From positions 124,001 through 188,000 of the forward strand of contig NZ_VIGP01000005.1 of the NCBI RefSeq assembly GCF_009299795.1: a DNA stretch of 64,000 nucleotides, in the 5' to 3' direction. Below the pieces are notes generated by a model, which was not told the origin of the DNA, did no database searches, and worked only from the letters and a program-made list of their open reading frames with translations. The DNA is from Brachybacterium subflavum (lineage in GTDB: Bacteria > Actinomycetota > Actinomycetes > Actinomycetales > Dermabacteraceae). Made by a program: the position numbers and the translations under genes. Below are positions 7,580 through 17,285 of the stretch, in pieces (the stretch's first letter is position 1; each line of letters starts with the position of its first letter).

Positions 7580-8347
7580 ATGACGATGCGAGCCGCCGAC
7601 GGGCGTCCCAAGCACGAGTGGCTGGCCTCTCGCCTGCGCGAGAACATCGCCGCGTCGGCCCCGCGCGCGGCGCTGCCACCGGAGCGCGACCTCGCCTCGA
7701 CCTACGGCGTCAGCCGCGCGACGGTCCGCACGGCGCTGCGCAATCTCGAACTGGCCGGACTGGTCCACCGTGTCCAGGGCGCCGGCACCTTCGTCGCGCC
7801 CTCGACCGTCTCGAAGTCACTCGCACTGACCTCCTTCAGCGAGGACATGCGCGCCCGGGGCAGCGTCCCGGGCTCGAGGGTGATCACGGCTGACGAGGCC
7901 GGTGCCGACGCCCACCTGGCGGAGTCCCTCGGAATCGCCCCGGGGGATCCGGTCGCACGACTCGTGCGCCTGCGCCTGGCAGACGGTGAGCCGATGTGCC
8001 TGGAGACCACGCACATCCCGGTCTCGAAAGCACCCGGGCTCCTGGACGGCGACCTCTCCCAGCCGCTCTACGAACACCTCGATGCGCTCGGTGCCGGCCC
8101 GATGCACGCGAGGCAGGTGGTCCGTGCCGTCGCACTCGAGGACGCGCAGGCCGCGCTTCTCTCTGTCCCCGTCGGCTCGCCCGCTCTCGCCGTCACAAGG
8201 GTCGCCTTCGACCGTCGGGATGCCGCGGTCGAGCGGACGACGAGCGTCTATCGCGCCGACCGTTACGACATCTCCTTCGGCGTGCGCCGTGCCCTGGTTC
8301 CGCGCGGGGCCCAGGAACAGTCCGGACCGACGTCGCCCTCGGAGTGA
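7580..8347 (+). CDS. GntR family regulator with UTRA domain
   Basis: A 255-residue HutC-subfamily GntR protein. The winged helix-turn-helix spans residues 10-75 (LPPERDLASTYGVSRATVRTA, then LVHRVQGAGTFVA). A UTRA ligand-binding domain follows from about residue 85, with LVRLRLADGEPMCLETTHIP. I prefer the ATG at 7580. Longer upstream frames would start inside the operator at 7542 and add sequence unlike the family. It is divergent from the sugar porter and esterase. Matching inverted repeats before each gene argue that it represses the transporter operon and itself, with a sugar or sugar ester as likely inducer. Confidence 0.9.
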   Translation: MTMRAADGRPKHEWLASRLRENIAASAPRAALPPERDLASTYGVSRATVRTALRNLELAGLVHRVQGAGTFVAPSTVSKSLALTSFSEDMRARGSVPGSRVITADEAGADAHLAESLGIAPGDPVARLVRLRLADGEPMCLETTHIPVSKAPGLLDGDLSQPLYEHLDALGAGPMHARQVVRAVALEDAQAALLSVPVGSPALAVTRVAFDRRDAAVERTTSVYRADRYDISFGVRRALVPRGAQEQSGPTSPSE

Positions 8348-8461
8348 AGGCGACGGTCACCACCCCGGTCACGATGGCAGCGGACCGCAGAGACGAGGAC
8401 GGCGAGCCGCGCGCATCGAGTCGCAGCTCGCCCTCCCCGGGCCCAGCCTTGGGCCGAGCTG

Positions 8462-11047
8462 TCACCCCTTCCGGAACGCCGTCTTCCGCTCGGCGATCAG
8501 CGCGTGGAGGAACTCGGCCGCCCACTCGCGCGTCAGCGCCTCCGTCGGCCGGAAGGCATTGCCCGTCGCGACCTTCTGCGTCTTCAGCCAGGAGATCTGG
8601 CGGGCGAAGGTGGAGCTCGCCGGCACGTCGCCGAACGGGGGCCTCGTGGGCTTCGGGGTCGACGGGGAGCCCGCGTACCGGTAGAGGTAGGCGGCGCTCT
8701 CCTGACGGTTGACGGCCTGGGTGGGGCGGAAGGTGCCGTCGGAGTAGCCGCCGACGATGCCCTCCTGCTTCGCCCAGATGATCGCCCGGTAGTTGTTCGT
8801 CTCGCCCTGCTCGACGTCGCCGAAGGGCTCGTTGCGCGGCAGGCGCACCTCGGGCTTCCCGGCAGCGCGGTAGAGGAACGCGGCGAGCGCCGCGCGGGTG
8901 ACCTTCCTGCGCGGGGCGAACGTGTCATCCGCCCGGCCGGGGATGATCCCCTTGAGGGCCGCCCACTGGATCGCGTCGTGGTGCTCCGAGCCCTTCTTGA
9001 CGTCGCTGAACTCGGTGCGCGCGGGCAGGATCTGCACGACCGTGGGCTTCGGTCCGGTGCCCTCGAACTCGGGCCAGTAGGAGACCTGCTCGTCGAAGGT
9101 GCCGTCCTCGCCCGGGTGCTGGACCGAGACGAAGGCGGTGCGGTCCTGGTCGCGCACGATCGGGCCGCAGGTCTCGGCGTCGACCGGGACGGAGGCGAAC
9201 TGCTCGACCTTGCCGCGCTGGTTCCCCTCGAGGGTCACGCGGAACAGGCCGTCGTTGAACCCGATGGTGCTCGGGGCGCCGTCGGTCGAGATCCAGAGGT
9301 TCCCGACGGAGTCGAAGGCGAGGTTGTCCGGACAGGAGATCGGCGAGACCTTTCTGCGGGGGAAGCCCGAGAAGTAGGTCGAGGTGTTCTGCGCGGGGTC
9401 GCCGCACACCAGCAGCAGGTTCCAGGCGAAGGATGTCCCGGACTGCGTGCCCAGCTCGTCGATCTCGACGACGTGGCCGTCGCGGTTGACGGTGCGGGGG
9501 TTGACCTCGTCGGGCCCGGCCTTGCCCTCGGTGCCCCGGCCGTCGTTGTTCGTGCAGGCCACGTAGACCTTGCGGCTCTTCAGCGAGGGCTCGACGTCCT
9601 CGCAGCGGTCCATCTTCGTGGGGCCGACGGTGTCGGCCGCGAGGCGGGTCTTCACGAGCACCTCGTCGACGTCCATGCCCTCGACCTGGGACTTCCCATC
9701 GAGCACGAGCGGGATCCAGCGGCCGGTGCCGTCGAAGGAGCCGTCCTTCGGGACCGCGCCCGAGCCGTTGATGGTGCCCGAGTTGCCCTCGAACTTCGCG
9801 ACGTAGAGGTCGCCCTCCTCGAGGAGGGTCATGTTGTGCCTGCGGTTGCCCTCCTTGAACTTCTTCGCGGAGACGAACTTGTAGAGGTAGTCGAACTTCT
9901 CGTCGTCGCCCATGTAGGCGACCGCGTGGCCGTCCTCGGCGAGGATGACGTTCGCGCCCTCGTGCTTGAAGCGGCCCATGGCGGTGTGCTTGCGCGGGGT
10001 AGAGGTCGGGTCCCACGGGTCGACCTCGACGATCCAGCCGAAGTGGTGGGCGGAGTTCTCGTAGCCGTCGTTCGTGGTGTCGAAGCGCGGGTCCACGTTC
10101 TCCCAGCCGCGGGCGGTGGCCTTCGCGCTCATGCCGTAGCGCGTGTCCTCGTCGGTGTCGCCGCCGGTGCGGAAGTAGCCGTTGAAGTTCTCCTCGCCGC
10201 TGAGCTGCGTGCCCCACGGGGTGAGGCCGCCCGAGCAGTTGCCGAAGGTGCCGCGGGTGGCGTTGCCGCGGGGGAAGTCCTTGGTCTTCAGCAGGTCGGA
10301 GAAGCGGGCGGGGCCGGTGAAGGCGTACTTCGTGTCGGCGAGGAAGCGGCGGTTCAGCTCGGCGTCGACCACGTACTCGTACGGCGAGTCGTGGTCCTCG
10401 CGCTGCAGCTCGACGACGGTCAGGCCGTGGGCGTTCAGGCCCACTTCGGCGACGGTCTCGGCGTCGGTGTCCTCCGGCAGCATGATGTTCTCGTTCGTGT
10501 ACTCGTGGTTCACGAACATGACGGCGCGCAGGCCGTCGGTCTCCGGGATCTCCTGGATCTCGGTGTAGTCGTTGTTGTAGCCGAACTGGCGCTTCTGCGC
10601 CTCGGCGGTCTGGGCGTCCCAGTCGAAGTCGGGGGCGTCGGAGAACAGCTTGTCGCCCCACTTGATGATGGGATGCCACGCGAAGCCCTCGGGGACGGTG
10701 AACTCGTCGACGGTGAAATCGACGGGCTCGATCGCCTCGAAGCGCAGCGGGCTGCCGTTCGGGGCCTTGGGGCCCTTGCCGGCGTCGACCAGGGGGCCGA
10801 CGGGGGCCGCGTCGGCCGACGGGGCGCCCGCGGTGCCGGCGACGGCGATCGCGAGGGCGCCTGCGGCGGTGCCGCCGAGCATGGCGCGACGGCTCAGCGC
10901 GGCCGAGGCGACGTCGCGGAAGGAGGAGTTCGACGAGCTGTTGCAGGTCTCGCCGAGGCACGCGTTCGCGCACTTCAGGGCACAGGTCACGGGCGACCGC
11001 TTGCCGGCCACATGATCCTTCATGAGCAGGGGGAGCTGGATGACCAC
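8462..11047 (-). CDS. Secreted PhoX-like (DUF839) protein with three SLH repeats
   Basis: About 861 residues. The N-terminus has the PhoX-family KRSPVTCALKCANACLGETC segment and then a twin-arginine-like SRRAMLGGTAAGALAIAVAG (arginines near 53-54), so export through Tat is likely. The middle 600 residues are the DUF839/PhoX phosphatase-like beta-propeller (VNHEYTNENIM, SGGLTPWGTQLSGEENFNGY, CPDNLAFDSVGNLWI). PhoX enzymes are calcium/iron phosphomonoesterases. The last 180 residues are three S-layer-homology repeats (near 680-730, 741-794 and 805-852), which would anchor it to the cell wall. I chose a GTG at 11047 because AAAGGA lies six bases upstream. The ATG at 11023 would also keep the Tat signal. 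Confidence 0.85.
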   Translation of the reverse strand: MVIQLPLLMKDHVAGKRSPVTCALKCANACLGETCNSSSNSSFRDVASAALSRRAMLGGTAAGALAIAVAGTAGAPSADAAPVGPLVDAGKGPKAPNGSPLRFEAIEPVDFTVDEFTVPEGFAWHPIIKWGDKLFSDAPDFDWDAQTAEAQKRQFGYNNDYTEIQEIPETDGLRAVMFVNHEYTNENIMLPEDTDAETVAEVGLNAHGLTVVELQREDHDSPYEYVVDAELNRRFLADTKYAFTGPARFSDLLKTKDFPRGNATRGTFGNCSGGLTPWGTQLSGEENFNGYFRTGGDTDEDTRYGMSAKATARGWENVDPRFDTTNDGYENSAHHFGWIVEVDPWDPTSTPRKHTAMGRFKHEGANVILAEDGHAVAYMGDDEKFDYLYKFVSAKKFKEGNRRHNMTLLEEGDLYVAKFEGNSGTINGSGAVPKDGSFDGTGRWIPLVLDGKSQVEGMDVDEVLVKTRLAADTVGPTKMDRCEDVEPSLKSRKVYVACTNNDGRGTEGKAGPDEVNPRTVNRDGHVVEIDELGTQSGTSFAWNLLLVCGDPAQNTSTYFSGFPRRKVSPISCPDNLAFDSVGNLWISTDGAPSTIGFNDGLFRVTLEGNQRGKVEQFASVPVDAETCGPIVRDQDRTAFVSVQHPGEDGTFDEQVSYWPEFEGTGPKPTVVQILPARTEFSDVKKGSEHHDAIQWAALKGIIPGRADDTFAPRRKVTRAALAAFLYRAAGKPEVRLPRNEPFGDVEQGETNNYRAIIWAKQEGIVGGYSDGTFRPTQAVNRQESAAYLYRYAGSPSTPKPTRPPFGDVPASSTFARQISWLKTQKVATGNAFRPTEALTREWAAEFLHALIAERKTAFRKG

Positions 11048-11331
11048 GAGGGGTCCTTTCGCGTGGGGACGTGGCCCCGGCGGAAGGATTCCGGCGGCAT
11101 GCGCAGCGCGGCACGGTCTCCGTCGCCGCACCATCGGGCGCAGCGCGGACTCCGCCGCCGCACCGACGGGCGCGGCGTGATCCTGCGCGGACGCTCGTGT
11201 CGCAGTGGCGCATCCGCAGTCCCCCGGGGCGCGAGGGGCGGATCGAGCATGTCGTCCTGGAATGTCCAGGGCCCCACGTCGACATGACAGGGAGGTGTCG
11301 GGACGGTGAGCGCGGCGCGGCGGGCGCGGCG

Positions 11332-13185
11332 TCAGTGCACGGAGGGTGCGAAGCGCAGGCTCGTGCCGGGCGGGAGCTGGGCGAGCAGGGGGAGGTCAGC
11401 CTCGTCGACCACCGCGATCACGGGGTACCCGCCGGTCACGGGGTGGTCCGCGAGGAACACGAGGGGCAGCCCGGAGGGCGGCAGCTGGATCGCTCCGGGG
11501 ACCAGGCCCTCGCTCGCGAGCTCCCCGGTGCGCACTCGGCGCAGGGGCGCGTCGCCGTCGGCAGCCTCGAGGCGTGCGCCCACCCGGTCGCTGTGGCCGC
11601 CGACCACCCAGGTCCGTCCGAGCAGGGCGTCGTCCTCGGCCCAGTCCGCTCGCGGGCCGCGCCGGATCCGCAGCACGGCACCGGCGAGGCCACCGGCGGC
11701 CGCATCGTCGTCGGGGTCAGGGTCCTGCGGAGACCGGGGCAGGACGGTCGCCGGCTCCTCGGGGGAGCCGACGCTGCGGTGCGCATCCGCCTGTCCGATG
11801 GCGAGCACGTCGCCGGCGGCGAGGGGACGCGGGCCGAGGCCGGAGAGGGTGTCCGCCGCACGGCTCCCGAGCTGGGCGGGCACGTCGATGCCGCCGCGCA
11901 CCGCGACGTAACCGCGCAGTCCCGACGTCGGTGCGGCGAGGGCGAGCGTCTCGCCGTCGCGCAGGCCGAAGGGCTCGCACAGGGGGACGGGGAAGCCCGC
12001 GTCCTCGCGCGCGGCCGCCTCCTCGCCCTCGTCGAGGTCGCTCTCGTCCTCCTCCGCGGCATCGTCATCGGCCCGGTGGATCCTGCCCTCGCCGATCACG
12101 CCGGACAGCGCGAGGACGAGGTCGCCGCGGGCGCGCACGCGGAGTCCGCCCAGCAGCGTCTCCAGGACCGCCGCGTCCGGGGCGTTGCCCACCAGGCGGT
12201 TCGCCTGGCGGGCCGAGGGGCCGTCGGCCGCACCGGAGCCCGTGACCCCCAGGTCGCCGAGACCGGGCCGGCCGGAGTCCTCCACGAGGGCGCGCGGACC
12301 GGGGACGAGGATCTCGAGCGCGGCCGCTCCCGCAGGTACATCAGGGAAGGGACGCGGGGCGGGCTGCGCCTCGACGGTGGCTGCGGCGTCGTCCGAGGCG
12401 GTGTCATCCGAGGCCGCGCCGTCCGCTCTTCCCTCGCCGGCCGTCCCGCCCCCGCGCCCCATCACCCGCGCGCTCTCGCGCCGTGCCTCGAAGCGGACGG
12501 TGTCGCCGGGGCGGATGAGCGCGGGATCCTTCGCGTCGGGATCGAAGAGCACGGCGTCGGTGCGGCCCACGAGCTGCCAGCCGCCGGGCGAGGCCTTCGG
12601 GTAGACGGCCGAGAACTCCCCGGCGAGCGCGACCGCTCCCGCCGGGACGCGGGTGCGCGGGCTGTCCCGGCGGGGGACCGCGAGACGCGCATCGCCGCCG
12701 GTCAGGTACACGAACCCGGGGGCGAATCCTCCGAAGGCCGCCGTCCAGGGCGTGCCGGTGTGGGCCGCGACGACGGCCTCGGCGCTGAGCCCGGTGGCGC
12801 GGGCGACCTCCTCGAGGTCCTCCCCGTCGTAGACGACGCCGATCCGGCGGGTCCGCCCGGTCGAGGCCTTCCCCGCCTCCGGGGTGCGCGCGGCGATCTC
12901 CTCGGCGGCCGCGCGGGCGTCGGCCGAGGTCCCGAAGCGCACGAGCACGGTGCGGGCGGCGACCACGCTCCACTCCTGGCCGGGCAGCGGCGAGGTGCGC
13001 ACGGAGTCGTTCCAGGCCAGGGCGTCCTCGAGGCTGGGCAGCTCGAGAAGCAGGGCCCGCTCCCCCATCGGCAGCACGCGGGGCGGGGCCGCGCCGGCGC
13101 CGCTCCCGCGCTTCGCGCCGCGTCCGCGTGCGGGCCTCGGGTTCGCATCCCGGGCCTTCCCCGCTCTGTCCTCGCGGGGGCTCAT
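11332..13185 (-). CDS. 5-oxoprolinase subunits B and C fused (PxpBC)
   Basis: A 617-residue fusion. Residues about 35-245 are PxpB/KipI ([39 protein letters not shown]). Residues about 285-615 are PxpC/KipA ([43 protein letters not shown]). Together with PxpA these subunits hydrolyse 5-oxoproline to glutamate with ATP. The join is an Ala/Asp/Gly-rich linker near residues 240-285, and an acidic insert near residue 370 interrupts the PxpC domain; neither is in the usual subunits. The ATG at 13185 overlaps the pxpA stop by four bases. The fused order B-C is known in other bacteria. Confidence 0.9.
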   Translation of the reverse strand: MSPREDRAGKARDANPRPARGRGAKRGSGAGAAPPRVLPMGERALLLELPSLEDALAWNDSVRTSPLPGQEWSVVAARTVLVRFGTSADARAAAEEIAARTPEAGKASTGRTRRIGVVYDGEDLEEVARATGLSAEAVVAAHTGTPWTAAFGGFAPGFVYLTGGDARLAVPRRDSPRTRVPAGAVALAGEFSAVYPKASPGGWQLVGRTDAVLFDPDAKDPALIRPGDTVRFEARRESARVMGRGGGTAGEGRADGAASDDTASDDAAATVEAQPAPRPFPDVPAGAAALEILVPGPRALVEDSGRPGLGDLGVTGSGAADGPSARQANRLVGNAPDAAVLETLLGGLRVRARGDLVLALSGVIGEGRIHRADDDAAEEDESDLDEGEEAAAREDAGFPVPLCEPFGLRDGETLALAAPTSGLRGYVAVRGGIDVPAQLGSRAADTLSGLGPRPLAAGDVLAIGQADAHRSVGSPEEPATVLPRSPQDPDPDDDAAAGGLAGAVLRIRRGPRADWAEDDALLGRTWVVGGHSDRVGARLEAADGDAPLRRVRTGELASEGLVPGAIQLPPSGLPLVFLADHPVTGGYPVIAVVDEADLPLLAQLPPGTSLRFAPSVH

Positions 13186-13937
13186 GCGAAGCTCCGGACG
13201 TCCACGCCCGCGCCCTCGAGTCCGCGGCGCACGGCACGGGCGAGGTCGACGGCGCCTGGGGTGTCGCCGTGCAGGCAGATGCTCGTCGCCTCGGGGCGCA
13301 GGATCGTGCCGTCCGTCGCCTCGATCTCTCCGCTGGCGGCGAAGCGGACCATGCGCTCGGCGACCTCACGGGGGTCCTCGATCACCGCGCCGCTCTCCCC
13401 TCGCGGCACGAGCGTGCCCGAGGGGGTGTAGGCGCGGTCGGCGAAGGCCTCGCCGATCACCGCGGTGCCCGCCTCGCGGGCGAGCTCCGCCGCGCGGGAT
13501 CCGGGCAGCAGCAGGAGGGCGAGGTCGCCGAGGGCCCGCACCGCCTCGACGACGGCCCGGGCGTGCTGCTCGTGGTGGACGATCGTGTTGTAGAGGGCGC
13601 CGTGCGGCTTCACGTAGGCGACGCGGGCGCCCTCCGCGCGGGCCATGCCCTGCAGGGCGCCGATCTGAAAGACGACGTCGTCGGCGAGCTCGTCGGGACT
13701 CGCGTCCACGAAGCGCCGGCCGAAGCCCGCGAGGTCGCGGTAGGAGACGTGCGCGCCGATCGTGACTCCGCGCGCGGCCGCCGCCCGCACCGTGCGCCGC
13801 ATATGCGAGGGGTCCCCGGCGTGGAAGCCGCAGGCGATGTTCGCACTGGTCACGACGTCGAGGATCGCCTCATCGTCACCCATGGTCCAGGCGCCGAAGG
13901 ACTCGCCGATGTCGCTGTTCAGATCGATCGTGCTCAT
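13182..13937 (-). CDS. pxpA: 5-oxoprolinase subunit PxpA (LamB/YcsF family)
   Basis: A 251-residue LamB/YcsF protein, the normal family length. Recognisable are [12 protein letters not shown] at the start, [38 protein letters not shown] and [12 protein letters not shown]. It is the catalytic-site subunit of the three-part 5-oxoprolinase that turns pyroglutamate, a damaged form of glutamine and glutamate, back into glutamate. The ATG at 13937 has a GGAGAGG site; in-frame ATGs further upstream lack the family start. It leads a two-gene operon with the PxpBC fusion. A LysR-type regulator is divergent 218 bp away and may control it. Confidence 0.93.
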   Translation of the reverse strand: MSTIDLNSDIGESFGAWTMGDDEAILDVVTSANIACGFHAGDPSHMRRTVRAAAARGVTIGAHVSYRDLAGFGRRFVDASPDELADDVVFQIGALQGMARAEGARVAYVKPHGALYNTIVHHEQHARAVVEAVRALGDLALLLLPGSRAAELAREAGTAVIGEAFADRAYTPSGTLVPRGESGAVIEDPREVAERMVRFAASGEIEATDGTILRPEATSICLHGDTPGAVDLARAVRRGLEGAGVDVRSFA

Positions 13938-14142
13938 GGGGCCTCTCCGTCGACGCTCGTGGACGCATCTCCGCTCCAAGGATCGCAGACTCCCCCGACA
14001 GCCGGGCCGTCCGTCGGCCGGGCCGATCGTCCGCACGACCGATCGGCCCACCCCGCCGGACTGGACCGCGATCCCGGACATTCCGCGCGACCGATCGGGT
14101 GACTTCGCGCCCAACCCATAAGCATCCCTAGGGGCACCCGGG

Positions 14143-14148
14143 TACGCT
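14143..14148 (+). promoter_or_regulatory. -10 hexamer of a leaderless promoter for the LysR gene
   Basis: TACGCT ends seven bases before the ATG at 14156. That places the expected transcription start at or next to the A of the start codon, and no Shine-Dalgarno sequence is present. The same arrangement recurs before at least seven other genes in the window. Confidence 0.6.
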
Positions 14149-14155
14149 CGTCCCC

Positions 14156-15070
14156 ATGGATCCCCGTCGTGTGCTCATCTTCCGGACGGTCGTGCGCAAC
14201 GGCACCATCGGTGGTGGTGCCCGCGAGCTCGGCTGGACCCAGCCGGCCGTCTCCCAGCATCTCGCCGCCCTCGAGAAGGAGGTCGGCACGCAGCTGCTGC
14301 TGCGCTCCTCGAGCGGCGTCACACCCACCGAGGCCGGCCAGCGCCTGTTCGGCCATTCCGAGCGGATCGCCTCCTCCCTGCACGCCGCCGAGGAGGAGCT
14401 CGCCGAGATCACGGCGCTGCGCCGCGGCCGCGTGCGCTTCGCGACGTTCCCGTCGGCCGCGGCCCTGCTGCTGCCGCCTGCGCTCGCACGCATGGGCCGG
14501 GAGGCCGAGGGCGTGGACGTCACCTTCGACGAGCTCGAGCCGCCGGACGCGATCCAGCGCCTGCTCAGCAACGACCTCGACCTCGCGCTCGTCTTCCGCT
14601 ACGAGGGCACCACCGTGGACGCCGAGGGCGCCCTCGAATGGACGCCCGTGCTGGACGACCGCGTGCTCGCGGTCCTGCCCAAGGATCATCCCCGGGCCGA
14701 CGACTCCGACCTCACCATGGCCGACCTCGCCCAGGAGGAGTGGATCGCCGGGTGCGAACGCTGTCGTGCGAACCTGCTGGTCAACGCCCAGCGAGCCGGT
14801 TTCAGCCCGAAGGTCCGGCACACCACGGACGACGCGATCGTGGTGCAGCGCCTGATCCAGCACAGCGGCGGCATCGCCCTGCTGCCCGAGAGCGCGATCG
14901 AGGCCGCCCCCTGCGCCGACGTCACCGTGCGCCCGCTGGCCGGTCTCAACGAGCGCACGATCGGGCTCATCAATCGTCCCGGCGCGACGGCGATCCCCGC
15001 GGTGAAGGCGCTGCGGGACGCCCTCATCGACGTCGCGGCGGAGCGCTCGAGCGCCGCCGTCATGATCTGA
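14156..15070 (+). CDS. LysR family transcriptional regulator
   Basis: A 304-residue LysR-type protein. The N-terminal winged helix ([21 protein letters not shown], then [21 protein letters not shown]) occupies residues 7-48. A substrate-binding domain with the usual TPTEAGQRL linker follows and runs from about residue 90 to 290. The ATG at 14156 has no ribosome site but sits seven bases after a TACGCT -10 box, so the mRNA is probably leaderless. It is divergent from pxpA and is the obvious candidate to sense 5-oxoproline or a related amino acid. It is also 19 bp upstream of a small membrane protein gene on the same strand, which it could equally control. Confidence 0.9.
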   Translation: MDPRRVLIFRTVVRNGTIGGGARELGWTQPAVSQHLAALEKEVGTQLLLRSSSGVTPTEAGQRLFGHSERIASSLHAAEEELAEITALRRGRVRFATFPSAAALLLPPALARMGREAEGVDVTFDELEPPDAIQRLLSNDLDLALVFRYEGTTVDAEGALEWTPVLDDRVLAVLPKDHPRADDSDLTMADLAQEEWIAGCERCRANLLVNAQRAGFSPKVRHTTDDAIVVQRLIQHSGGIALLPESAIEAAPCADVTVRPLAGLNERTIGLINRPGATAIPAVKALRDALIDVAAERSSAAVMI

Positions 15071-15089
15071 GGAACCGAGGAGGAGCACG

Positions 15090-15620
15090 ATGGAGCCGAC
15101 GATCGCCCCGGACGCCGGCCGACGGATGAGCCGCGCCGGTCTGTGGGTCCGCCCCGTGCTGATGACCGTGGGCGGGCTCGTGATCGCGGCGCTGCTGCTG
15201 ATCGCCCACCAGGAGATCGCTGCGGTGCTGCTCGCGATCGCCGCCCTGTTCATGGGCTACTGGACCTCGCCGCTGCGCGGCGGGCGCCATGTGCCGTTCG
15301 CGCAGGCACTCCAGGACCGCGACGATGCCCACGCGATCATCCTCTGGGCGCCCGGCGACCCGCTCTCGGCGCGCCTGCAGACGGCGATCCGCGGGGATCG
15401 CGACGACGTGGCCTGGGTGAACGTCCTGCGCGACGGCGCCGCCACCGAATTCCTCGAGGCCCACGGCGGCCGCGGCACCCTGCCTCTGGTGATCGTCGGC
15501 TCGACCGTGCTGCGCCGCGCGACCGCGGGCCAGTACCTCGAGGCGAAGGGCGAGGGCGAGCAGCGCGCAGCCGAGGAGCGCGCCTCCGGCTCGGCCGCGG
15601 ACGGTTCGTCCCCCGCCTGA
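15090..15620 (+). CDS. Membrane protein with thioredoxin/glutaredoxin-like C-terminal half
   Basis: A 176-residue protein I do not recognise as a named family. Residues 18-60 form two closely spaced membrane segments (VLMTVGGLVIAALLLIAHQ and AAVLLAIAALFMGYW). The soluble half looks like a glutaredoxin-type fold: AIILWAPGDPLSARL where a CxxC motif would normally follow the strand, then LEAHGGRGTLPLVIVGSTVL with the cis-proline-like TLP. No cysteine is present, so redox chemistry is unlikely. A GGAGGAG site precedes the ATG, 19 bp after the LysR gene, so the two are probably co-transcribed. The C-terminus is a low-complexity acidic tail. Confidence 0.7.
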   Translation: MEPTIAPDAGRRMSRAGLWVRPVLMTVGGLVIAALLLIAHQEIAAVLLAIAALFMGYWTSPLRGGRHVPFAQALQDRDDAHAIILWAPGDPLSARLQTAIRGDRDDVAWVNVLRDGAATEFLEAHGGRGTLPLVIVGSTVLRRATAGQYLEAKGEGEQRAAEERASGSAADGSSPA

Positions 15621-15714
15621 CCCGGGCCCTCGCGCCGGTCCGCAGACGCCGGGGTGGCCTTGGCCGCCGACGACGGCATGGTCCCTCTCAGCCGCCTCGG
15701 CCGCCTCGGCCGGC

Positions 15715-16002
15715 TCACCCCCCGAGCGATCCGATCACGACGTTCCAGGTGTGGATCTCGCGCTCGGCGATCAGACCCTCGCGCCGGAACGGATCGTCAT
15801 CGAGCGCCTTCTCGACGGCGGCGACGTCGGCCGCCTCCACGAGCAGGAGGGCGAGCGCGCCCTCGGTGTCGGCGTACGGGCCGCTGGCGATGATCGTCCC
15901 GCGCGCCTGCAGGCCGCCCAGGAACTCCCGGTGGGCGGGACGGTGCTCGTCCAGCCGGGCCGGCTCGTCCGCGTAGTGATAGGTGACGGCGAAGGTGGTC
16001 AC
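15715..16002 (-). CDS. YciI family protein
   Basis: A 95-residue YCII/dimeric alpha-beta barrel protein. Family features are the N-terminal strand FAVTYHYADEP, the conserved histidine in LDEHRPAHREFLGGL, and SGPYADTEGALALLLVEAAD. YciI proteins are small dimers with a His-Asp pair of mostly unknown role; some act as dehalogenase-like or muconolactone isomerase-like enzymes. The start is a GTG at 16002 preceded by GAGGAGAG. It stands alone between convergent and co-directional neighbours, 150 bp from uppP, with no operon clue to function. Confidence 0.88.
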   Translation of the reverse strand: MTTFAVTYHYADEPARLDEHRPAHREFLGGLQARGTIIASGPYADTEGALALLLVEAADVAAVEKALDDDPFRREGLIAEREIHTWNVVIGSLGG

Positions 16003-16059
16003 GGCTGCTCTCCTCGTGCTCGGCGCTGGTCACAGCAGGATAGGTCCGGGGCCGGTCGT

Positions 16060-16130
16060 TCGACAGTCCCGTCCGTCGGCCCCGTCGGCCCGCCGGGCGC
16101 GTCGACCCCGTCGGCCTCGTCGGCCCGCGG
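16060..16130. repeat. Low-complexity cluster of CGTCGGCC octamers
   Basis: Four copies of CGTCGGCC lie within about 60 bp in the gap between the YciI and uppP genes, with partial copies between them (CCCGTCGGCC spacing irregular). No gene is here. The same octamer, in both orientations, recurs throughout the window. Confidence 0.75.
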
Positions 16131-16152
16131 GCCGATGCTCGTGCCCGAGGCG

Positions 16153-16998
16153 TCAGGCGGCGATGACCCCGCCGGCGAGCAGCCCCATCAGCGCCACGGC
16201 GATGATGATGCGGTAGATGATGAACGAGGTGAAGGAGTTCTTCGAGACGAAGCGCAGCAGCCAGGCGATCGACGCGTAGGCGACGACGAACGAGACGAGC
16301 GTGGCGATGATCGTGGGCCCCCATCCCACGGCCTCGGAGATGTCGCCGGCCGCGCTCACGGACTCCAGTCCGCCTGCGGCGACCAGCGCGGGGATGCCCA
16401 TGAAGAAGCTCAGGCGGGTCGCGGTCACGCGGTCGAAGCCGAGAAGCAGACCGGCGGAGATCGTGGCGCCCGAGCGGGAGACGCCGGGGAACAGCGGCGC
16501 GAGCGCCTGGAAGAGGCCGATGACCAGCGCGTCGAGCACGGAGACGTGGTGCATCTCCTTGGGGGTGATCTGGTTGGCCTGGATGCGGTCGGCCGCCCAC
16601 ATGGCGAAGGACCACACCAGCAGGGCGATCGCGATCACCCACATGCTGCGCAGCGGCCCCTCGATGAGGTCCTTGAAGGCGAGGCCGACGACGGCCACGG
16701 GGATCGAGCCCAGGATGACGCCCCATCCGAGCGTGTAATCGGGATCGGTGCGGGCCTCGGCGCTCGCCAGTCCGCGCACCCAGGCGACGGCGATCCGCAC
16801 GATGTCCTTCCAGAAGTACAGGATCGCGGCGAGGATCGCCCCGACCTGGATCACCGCGGTGAAGGCGGTCATCCCCCGGGAGTCGATGTCGTACCCCAGG
16901 AGCTTCTCGACGATGTTCAGGTGGCCGGTGCTGGAGACCGGGAGGAACTCGGTGATCCCCTCGATGATGCCGAGGAGGATCGCGTGCAGCCAGTTCAC
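16153..16998 (-). CDS. uppP: Undecaprenyl-diphosphatase UppP (BacA)
   Basis: A 281-residue integral membrane phosphatase that dephosphorylates undecaprenyl pyrophosphate so the lipid carrier can be reused in peptidoglycan synthesis; excess gives bacitracin resistance. Both signature motifs are intact: EGITEFLPVSSTGHL near residue 14 and PGVSRSGATIS near residue 170. The start is the GTG at 16998 (VNWLHAILLG), where the family begins, with GGAGA upstream. An in-frame ATG further upstream would add an unrelated Arg/Pro-rich leader. No operon partner is evident. Confidence 0.95.
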   Translation of the reverse strand: MNWLHAILLGIIEGITEFLPVSSTGHLNIVEKLLGYDIDSRGMTAFTAVIQVGAILAAILYFWKDIVRIAVAWVRGLASAEARTDPDYTLGWGVILGSIPVAVVGLAFKDLIEGPLRSMWVIAIALLVWSFAMWAADRIQANQITPKEMHHVSVLDALVIGLFQALAPLFPGVSRSGATISAGLLLGFDRVTATRLSFFMGIPALVAAGGLESVSAAGDISEAVGWGPTIIATLVSFVVAYASIAWLLRFVSKNSFTSFIIYRIIIAVALMGLLAGGVIAA

Positions 16999-17190
16999 GG
17001 GGCGTCTCCGGATGTCGGTGCGGACGGGACGCCCGGAGCATACCGCCGAGGTGCGGGGCGAGCCTGAGCGGCGGGGGTCCTGGCCCGCGCGGCGAGGGGA
17101 CGGCCCTCGATGTCCCCGGAAAGGGTGGATCCAGGAGGCCGGCTCCGGACTGGGGCTGGAGCCGCGGCAGAACGCGACCCCGCCCCGCAC

Positions 17191-17219
17191 TTGTCAACTT
17201 CTCCGTATTTTCGTAATCT
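17191..17219 (+). promoter_or_regulatory. Promoter of the ArsR-like/serine hydrolase operon
   Basis: TTGTCA at 17191-17196, a 17-bp spacer and TAATCT at 17214-17219 form a good housekeeping promoter in an unusually AT-rich patch. The start codon at 17286 is 66 bp further on, with a GGAGGAA site. TGTCA and TGACGACA flank the -10 region and could be the regulator's own half sites. Confidence 0.6.
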
Positions 17220-17285
17220 CGGTGACGACAGGCGACGACACCGGCGATCGGCATGGCTGACCGCGGGTGATCACGAGGAGGAACG

